From assembly GCA_002779455.1 (NCBI GenBank), contig PEWM01000144.1, forward strand, positions 1 through 10,280: 10,280 nucleotides of DNA, written 5' to 3'. The translations under genes were made by a program, and so were the position numbers. The notes below the pieces were generated by a model. That model was not told the DNA's origin, did no database searches, and saw only the letters and a program-made list of their open reading frames with translations. Below, piece after piece: positions 6,521 through 10,280 of the stretch; the first letter of the stretch is position 1; every line of letters begins with the position of its first letter. The DNA comes from Deltaproteobacteria bacterium CG07_land_8_20_14_0_80_60_11. GTDB lineage: Bacteria > Desulfobacterota > Desulfobaccia > Desulfobaccales > 0-14-0-80-60-11.

Positions 6521-8116
6521 ATGAAACTCGTGACGGCGTCGGAGATGCGGGAGCTGGACCGCCGGGCCATCCAAGACCTCGGCATCCCCTCCCTGGTCCT
6601 CATGGAGAATGCCGGGCGGACGACCTACCAGATTCTCCGGCGGGAATTCCCCGCCCCTCAGGGCGAAGTGGCGGTGGTGGCCGGGCGGGGCAACAACGGC
6701 GGCGACGGTTTCGTGGTGGCCCGCTACCTGGCCAACGCCGGCCTCCCGGTGGCCATTTTTCTCCTGGGGCCGCGGGATCAGGTGAGCGGGGATGCCCGGG
6801 TCAACCTGGAGATTTTGGCCCACCTGGGGGTCGCGGTGGCGGAGGTCCTCACCGACGCGGACCTGAACCCCACCATCCATCGGCTGGCCAAAGCCGGCCT
6901 CATCGTGGACGCCCTGTTGGGCACCGGCCTCAATTCCCCGGTAAAAGGGTTGATGGCCGCCTTGATCGAACGGATCAACCACCTGCGGCCCCAGGTTTTG
7001 GCGGTGGATATTCCCACGGGCCTCTCCGCCGATACCGGGGAGGTGCTGGGGGTGGCCCTGAAGGCCCAGGTTACCGTGACCTACGGCTGGCCCAAGCTCG
7101 GCCAGGTGCTGCCGCCGGGCCGGGATTACGTCGGGCGCCTCTGGCAGGTGGATATCGGCATCCCCCCGAATTTTGCCCAGGAGGCGCCGGTTTCGCTCGC
7201 CGAAGCCCGGGAAATGCGGGCGTTACTGCCGCCCCGGCCTTTCGGCAGCCACAAGGGGACCTTCGGCCACCTTTTGGTTCTGGCCGGCGCCATCGGCAAA
7301 ACCGGGGCCGCGGCGCTGGCTGCCGAGGCGGCGCTCCGGGCCGGGGCCGGGCTGGTGACCCTGGGGGTCCCCGCCAGCCTCAACGACATCCTGGAAGCGA
7401 AGCTCACCGAGGCCATGACCCTGCCCCTGCCCGAGGCGGCGGGGGCCCGGGCCCTGGGCGTTGCGGCCCTGAAGCCGATTGTGGAGTTCCTGGACGAAAA
7501 ATTCACCGTGGCCCTGGGGCCGGGGATCGGGACCCACCCGGAGACCCGGGAGCTGGTTGGGCGGCTGGGGCGCGACCTTGCCTGTCCTATGGTTATCGAT
7601 GCCGACGGCATCAACAATCTGGCGGGGGTTACCGCGGGCCTCAAAAACGCGGCGGGACCCCGGATCCTGACCCCCCACCCGGGCGAAATGGCCCGGCTGG
7701 TGGGACTTTCCACCCCGGCAGTGCAGGCCCGGCGCCTGGACCTGGCCCGGGAAACCGCGGCCCGTCTCGGGGTCACCCTGGTGCTGAAAGGGGCTCAGAC
7801 GGTGGTGGCCGCCCCCGACGGCCGCGCCTCGCTCAACTCCACCGGGAATCCGGCCCTGGCCAGCGGCGGCGCCGGGGACGTCCTCACCGGCCTGATCGGC
7901 GGTTTTCTGGCCCAGGGCCTGGCGCCCTGGGACGCCGCCCGCCTGGGCGTCTACCTCCACGGCCTGGCCGCCGATTTTTTTGTCAGCCGCCACGGGCCCC
8001 GGGGGATGATCGCCGGTGACCTGCTGGCCGTCTGGCCCCAAATGCTCACAGAATTCAGCCAGGGGACGATACCCCCGGCAGAGGGAGATATATGCTTTAC
8101 GCGCGTGATATCATGA
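6521..8116 (+). CDS. nnr: Bifunctional NAD(P)HX repair enzyme (epimerase + ADP-dependent dehydratase)
   Basis: 531 residues, the normal length of the fused YjeF_N-YjeF_C enzyme. It repairs hydrated NADH/NADPH. The N-terminal epimerase (about 1-220) interconverts S- and R-NAD(P)HX, and the C-terminal ribokinase-like domain (about 230-515) dehydrates S-NAD(P)HX using ADP (ATP in eukaryotes). Visible motifs are GRGNNGGDGF (about 55-64), VDALLGTG with the potassium-site Asp130, and AVDIPTGLSADTG (161-173). In the dehydratase there are GSHKGTFGHLLVLAG (242-256), ALGPGIGT (331-338), TPHPGE (384-389), LKGAQTVV (422-429) and NPALASGGAGDVLTG with catalytic Asp453. A weak GGTTGAG precedes the ATG. The stop overlaps the CBS gene by 25 nt. 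In E. coli the homologue yjeF adjoins yjeE (tsaE), which here lies 1.7 kb downstream. Confidence 0.96.
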   Translation: MKLVTASEMRELDRRAIQDLGIPSLVLMENAGRTTYQILRREFPAPQGEVAVVAGRGNNGGDGFVVARYLANAGLPVAIFLLGPRDQVSGDARVNLEILAHLGVAVAEVLTDADLNPTIHRLAKAGLIVDALLGTGLNSPVKGLMAALIERINHLRPQVLAVDIPTGLSADTGEVLGVALKAQVTVTYGWPKLGQVLPPGRDYVGRLWQVDIGIPPNFAQEAPVSLAEAREMRALLPPRPFGSHKGTFGHLLVLAGAIGKTGAAALAAEAALRAGAGLVTLGVPASLNDILEAKLTEAMTLPLPEAAGARALGVAALKPIVEFLDEKFTVALGPGIGTHPETRELVGRLGRDLACPMVIDADGINNLAGVTAGLKNAAGPRILTPHPGEMARLVGLSTPAVQARRLDLARETAARLGVTLVLKGAQTVVAAPDGRASLNSTGNPALASGGAGDVLTGLIGGFLAQGLAPWDAARLGVYLHGLAADFFVSRHGPRGMIAGDLLAVWPQMLTEFSQGTIPPAEGDICFTRVIS

Positions 8117-8553
8117 CCACGGAGGTTCTCACGGTCAGCCCGGAAACCTCTATTGCGGATTTGTCCAAGATCCTGGAGAACCGCAAAATCGGCGGCTTGC
8201 CGGTGGTGGATAAAGGCGGCCGCCTGGTGGGGGTTATCACCCAGAGCGACCTGGTGGAGCGGGCCCGGGACCTGGAACTGCCTCCGGCCATCAATATCCT
8301 GGACCTCCATATCTACCTCCAGATTCCTTCGCATTTAATCCAGCGGGTGGAAAAGATGCTGGGCGCCACGGTGGGTGATTGTATGACCCCCAACCCCGTC
8401 ACGGTGGCCCCGGACACCCCGGTCTCCCAGATCGCCGCGCTCATGGCCAAACAGAAGATGCACACCATCCCGGTGCTCAAGGGGGGCAAAATCGTGGGCG
8501 TCATCGGCAAGATGGACCTGGTCCGGGCTATGGCCCGGGAACCCGGCGAGTGA
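8092..8553 (+). CDS. Tandem CBS-domain protein
   Basis: 153 residues made almost wholly of two CBS domains, which usually pair to bind adenosyl nucleotides (AMP, ATP, SAM). CBS1 spans about 1-60 (ARDIMTTEVLTVSPETSIADL... IGGLPVVDKGGRLVGVITQSDLV). CBS2 spans about 93-150 (VGDCMTPNPVTVAPDTPVSQIA... HTIPVLKGGKIVGVIGKMDLVRAM). The linker (about 62-92, LPPAINILDLHIYLQIPSHLIQ...) is longer than in minimal pairs. There is no other domain, so it probably works as a free regulatory module. GAGGGAGA lies 3 nt before the ATG, and the gene starts inside nnr (25-nt overlap), so it is in the same operon and translationally coupled. A link to adenine-nucleotide state and the ADP-using Nnr is possible but only inferred. 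Confidence 0.92.
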   Translation: MLYARDIMTTEVLTVSPETSIADLSKILENRKIGGLPVVDKGGRLVGVITQSDLVERARDLELPPAINILDLHIYLQIPSHLIQRVEKMLGATVGDCMTPNPVTVAPDTPVSQIAALMAKQKMHTIPVLKGGKIVGVIGKMDLVRAMAREPGE

Positions 8554-8576
8554 AGCAGGGTAGCGCTATTGCACGT

Positions 8577-8633
8577 CCCCCTTTTTTAAAGGGGGATTTA
8601 GGGGGATTATCAGGCGCTTATCTAATCCCCCCT
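8577..8633. repeat. CCCCCTTT/AAAGGGGG palindrome with a second AGGGGGATTA/TAATCCCCCC inverted pair
   Basis: Stem CCCCCTTT (8577-8584) / AAAGGGGG (8588-8595) with loop TTT. It is followed by AGGGGGATTA (8600-8609) and TAATCCCCCC (8623-8632), which pair across 13 nt. This is a widely seen style of interspersed palindromic repeat. It starts 24 nt after the CBS gene, may stabilise the 3' end of the nnr-CBS mRNA, and marks the left border of the AT-rich cassette. Confidence 0.7.
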
Positions 8634-8721
8634 TACCCCATTTTAGAAATGGCAAAAACATTGCATATATTAAATCAGGGAAATCCTTCCTAAAAATCAG
8701 GGTTCCCCTTAAAAATTTATC

Positions 8722-8753
8722 TTGACAAATTTGCCAATCGCTATTAATTTATA
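8722..8753 (+). promoter_or_regulatory. Predicted promoter of the DUF3800-associated RNA
   Basis: A perfect TTGACA (8722-8727) sits in AT-rich DNA. The -10 is less clear: TAATTT (8745-8750, 17-nt spacer) or TTTATA (8748-8753, 20-nt spacer). Either puts the start near 8756-8760, exactly where structured, GC-richer sequence begins. A 9-nt direct repeat AAATCAGGG lies upstream at 8672-8680 and 8694-8702. Confidence 0.55.
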
Positions 8754-8756
8754 GGT

Positions 8757-8907
8757 GCAAGTCGGGAGAGCTGCTTGGTGGCGGTTCACTGGGATTACAC
8801 CCACCCGGCAAGCAAGGGTCAGGAAGGCTGCATTAAGCGGTCTGATGGAGAACAAGGTCCACCTGGCTATCTGTTAAGCCCCCTGCTCGCAAGAACAGGG
8901 GGCTTAA
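8757..8907 (+). ncRNA. Candidate structured RNA upstream of DUF3800 gene
   Basis: About 150 nt between the promoter and the DUF3800 ribosome site have no plausible reading frame but many helices. Helix 1 is TGCTTG (8772-8777) / CAAGCA (8809-8814), with inner GTGG (8778-8781) / CCAC (8801-8804). Helix 2 is GTCAG (8818-8822) / CTGAT (8842-8846), with inner CTGC (8828-8831) / GCGG (8837-8840, one G-U). GGTGG (8777-8781) could alternatively pair with CCACC (8859-8863). The final helix is the perfect 12-bp hairpin 8874-8907. Its base composition is clearly GC-richer than the DNA before and after. Comparative genomics has defined several RNA motifs (DUF3800-I and following) upstream of DUF3800 genes; membership here rests on position and structure and is not verified by a model search. 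Ends are approximate. Confidence 0.6.
8874..8907 (+). terminator. Perfect 12-bp hairpin at 3' end of the RNA (terminator or leader element)
   Basis: TTAAGCCCCCTG and CAGGGGGCTTAA pair without mismatch around a 10-nt loop CTCGCAAGAA. The following TAATTT is a weak U-tract, so termination would be partial. GGAGGGAGGA starts 8 nt after the stem. It could separate a free RNA from read-through into the DUF3800 gene. Confidence 0.6.
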
Positions 8908-8928
8908 TAATTTCGGAGGGAGGACAAA

Positions 8929-9657
8929 ATGTATTTCCTATACTTAGATGATTCTGGAAGTGTTCTAAACACCACCGAACATCATTTTGTTCTCGGAGGA
9001 GTTTGTGTACATGATAGCAAAATATATTACCTTAGAAAATATCTAGACGAATATGCTCAGGAACTTTCCCCTGAAAGCCCCGATACTCTTGAATTTCATG
9101 CATCAGAAATTCATTCGGGCTTAGGTCCCTGGAAAGGTATAAAAAATAGAAAAGAAATCATAAAAAGAGTGCTGCGATCCCTTACCGACCAATATTCCAA
9201 GACCGCGGCCTTCGCCTGTGCTGTCTACAAACCTGATTGCGCCACTAAAGACCCTGTTGAGTATGCTTTTGAAGATATATGCAGCAGGTTTCAAATGTTT
9301 CTTGACAGAATTTATCGTCAAACCAGAGAAAAGGAAAAGGGCCTAATAATTCTCGACAAAAGTATTTATGAGAATGTTCTCCAGAAATTGGCTATCAGCT
9401 TTAGACAGGGGGGGACAAGATGGCGAATTCCAAGAGATTTAATCGAGGTTCCAATGTTTTTGGATTCAAAATCCTCTCGCCTGATCCAATTAGCCGACCA
9501 TATTGCATATGCTACTTTTAGACGATATCAAGCTGATGATTTAACATATTTTAATATAATTCAAGATAGATATGATTCAGATGGAGAAACAATCCACGGT
9601 TTATCACATAAGCAGCATTCTATGAGATGTACCTGCCCGGCTTGTTTGCGTAAATAA
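8929..9657 (+). CDS. DUF3800 family protein (predicted RNase H-like fold)
   Basis: 242 residues. The DUF3800 signature YLDDSG starts the protein (Asp7, Asp8). LEFHASEI (54-61), GLIILDKS (Asp143) and MFLDSKSSRLIQLADHIAYA (Asp179, Asp190) follow in the family's usual order. These spaced acidic residues resemble an RNase H-type two-metal site; the catalytic role is inferred and no activity is established for the family. The C-terminus has CTCPAC (Cys234, 236, 239), possibly metal-binding. GGAGG with 5-nt spacing precedes the ATG, and two TAA stops end the gene. The gene is strikingly AT-rich (many ATA, AGA, TTA, AAT codons) beside GC-rich neighbours, a sign of recent transfer. The structured RNA directly upstream and the split of the nnr/tsaE neighbourhood suggest a mobile or defence-like two-part cassette. 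Confidence 0.85.
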   Translation: MYFLYLDDSGSVLNTTEHHFVLGGVCVHDSKIYYLRKYLDEYAQELSPESPDTLEFHASEIHSGLGPWKGIKNRKEIIKRVLRSLTDQYSKTAAFACAVYKPDCATKDPVEYAFEDICSRFQMFLDRIYRQTREKEKGLIILDKSIYENVLQKLAISFRQGGTRWRIPRDLIEVPMFLDSKSSRLIQLADHIAYATFRRYQADDLTYFNIIQDRYDSDGETIHGLSHKQHSMRCTCPACLRK

Positions 9658-9667
9658 TAAATTCTCA

Positions 9668-9685
9668 GGGGGCGATATTGCCCCT
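9668..9685 (+). terminator. Weak hairpin after DUF3800 gene
   Basis: GGGGGC (9668-9673) and GCCCCT (9680-9685) form a 5-6 bp stem with loop GATATT. It lies 10 nt after the stop and is followed by CATTGG, with no U-tract, so it is at best an imperfect terminator. Confidence 0.4.
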
Positions 9686-9745
9686 CATTGGCGAGAAACC
9701 TTTGTTTCAATCTTCCCCCTTCCATGGGCATGTCAAGTACAACAT

Positions 9746-9762
9746 CCCCTTTAGGAAAGGGG
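9746..9762. repeat. CCCCTTT/AAAGGGG palindrome at the right border of the cassette
   Basis: CCCCTTT (9746-9752) and AAAGGGG (9756-9762) form a 7-bp stem with loop AGG. Stem and loop size match the palindrome at 8577-8595; only the loop bases differ. Together they bracket the promoter, RNA and DUF3800 gene. Confidence 0.65.
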
Positions 9763-9820
9763 GGAGAAAAAATCCAGATTTACCTACCATATCAATTATG
9801 AAGCGTCACATTAACCCGGT

Positions 9821-10280
9821 ATGAAACCGTATGTGCGGGTCAGCCGGAGTCCCGAGGCGACCCGGGCCCTGGCGGCCCGGTTGGGGCCATGGCTTGCCCC
9901 GGGGGATGTGGTGGCCCTTAACGGTGAGTTGGGCAGCGGCAAGACGGAGTTCGTCCACGGCCTGGCCGAGGGCCTTGAGGTGCCGCCCCACGTAGTCGCC
10001 AGCCCCAGCTTCACCCTGATGCACGAGTATCCCGGGCGCGTCCCTCTGGTCCACCTGGACCTCTACCGCCTGGAAGACCTGCCGCTGGAGCTGCTCCCGG
10101 ACCTGGAAGAATATCTCTCCGGCCCCCAGGTGGTGGCGGTGGAATGGGCCCGGCGCCTGGCCCCCTTGCTCCCCGGCGATTACCTGGAAGTGGATATGGA
10201 GATCATGGGGGAGAGTGAGCGACAGCTTACCTTCACCGGCCACGGCCCGCGCAGCTGGGAGTTGGTGCGGCAGCTGGCGG
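9821..10280 (+). CDS. tsaE: tRNA threonylcarbamoyladenosine biosynthesis ATPase TsaE (partial, 3' end outside window)
   Basis: The frame is open from the ATG at 9821 to the window end, giving 153 residues, so nearly complete. TsaE is the small P-loop ATPase that drives the TsaB-TsaD complex in making t6A37 on ANN-decoding tRNAs. GELGSGKTEF (35-44) is the Walker A with Lys41. SPSFTLMHEY (61-70), LVHLDLYRL (76-84, with Asp80) and VVAVEWARRL match the family's conserved switch, HxDxYR and EW motifs. There is no good Shine-Dalgarno; an 8-codon ORF (ATG 9798, MKRHINPV) ends with its TGA overlapping the tsaE ATG. Codon use is GC-rich like nnr and unlike the DUF3800 gene between them, consistent with an originally adjacent nnr-tsaE arrangement. 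Confidence 0.95.
   Translation, partial: MKPYVRVSRSPEATRALAARLGPWLAPGDVVALNGELGSGKTEFVHGLAEGLEVPPHVVASPSFTLMHEYPGRVPLVHLDLYRLEDLPLELLPDLEEYLSGPQVVAVEWARRLAPLLPGDYLEVDMEIMGESERQLTFTGHGPRSWELVRQLA

Noticed and set aside
6226..8019. Long ORF in the frame next to nnr
   Set aside because: Its N-terminal part translates the heptad array (CSLLAARCSLL...) and the rest is Gly/Pro/Arg-rich, typical of a shadow frame over GC-rich nnr.
8757..8875. Cobalamin riboswitch
   Set aside because: GTGCAAGTCGGGAG at 8755-8768 is superficially similar, but the conserved B12-box and core elements are absent and the downstream gene is not linked to cobalamin or transport.
8757..8907. Signal recognition particle (4.5S) RNA
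   Set aside because: GTCAGGAAGG at 8818-8827 recalls the SRP domain IV motif, but the GGTCAGGTCCGGAAGGAAGCAG order with its GGAA loop and AGCAG strand is missing.
8929..9657. Retron or reverse-transcriptase system
   Set aside because: A structured RNA precedes the gene, but the protein is too short and lacks the YxDD and other reverse-transcriptase motifs.

Overview
The window is GC-rich bacterial chromosome with mostly housekeeping genes. The gene set (RpoH-like sigma factor, bifunctional NAD(P)HX repair enzyme, TsaE, a TPR lipoprotein next to a LolB-like lipoprotein) and the GC-rich codon use suggest a delta-proteobacterium in the broad sense (Desulfobacterota, Desulfobacca/Syntrophus-like). 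That assignment is an inference from gene content and sequence style; there is no rRNA to confirm it.

Left part, minus strand (about 4895 down to 1): one compact operon-like run in the order hisH, hisF, an rpoH-type sigma factor, a 15-repeat TPR lipoprotein and a LolB/DUF4292-like lipoprotein cut by the window edge. hisH/hisF overlap by 11 nt and the two lipoprotein genes overlap as ATGA. A good sigma70-type promoter lies just upstream of hisH. It supports a short GTG start for hisH, and a TTG start with a clear Shine-Dalgarno suits the TPR gene. A perfect hairpin sits directly before the sigma factor gene.

Middle, plus strand: a divergent promoter drives a single outer-membrane beta-barrel gene, which ends at a clean intrinsic terminator. 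Then comes about 540 bp of non-coding DNA packed with repeats: two 7-bp-period arrays, a 72-bp REP/BIME-like double palindrome and further hairpins. It leads into nnr (NAD(P)HX epimerase plus dehydratase) and an overlapping two-CBS-domain protein.

Right part, plus strand: tsaE (partial) closes the window. In E. coli the nnr homologue yjeF lies beside tsaE (yjeE). Here they are separated by an AT-rich, foreign-looking cassette: a promoter, about 150 nt of structured untranslated RNA ending in a perfect 12-bp hairpin, and a DUF3800 gene. Both sides carry a similar CCCCTTT/AAAGGGG palindrome. RNA motifs upstream of DUF3800 genes have been found by comparative genomics but have no known function, so this RNA plus RNase H-like protein pair is the most promising candidate for an undescribed RNA-dependent system in the window.
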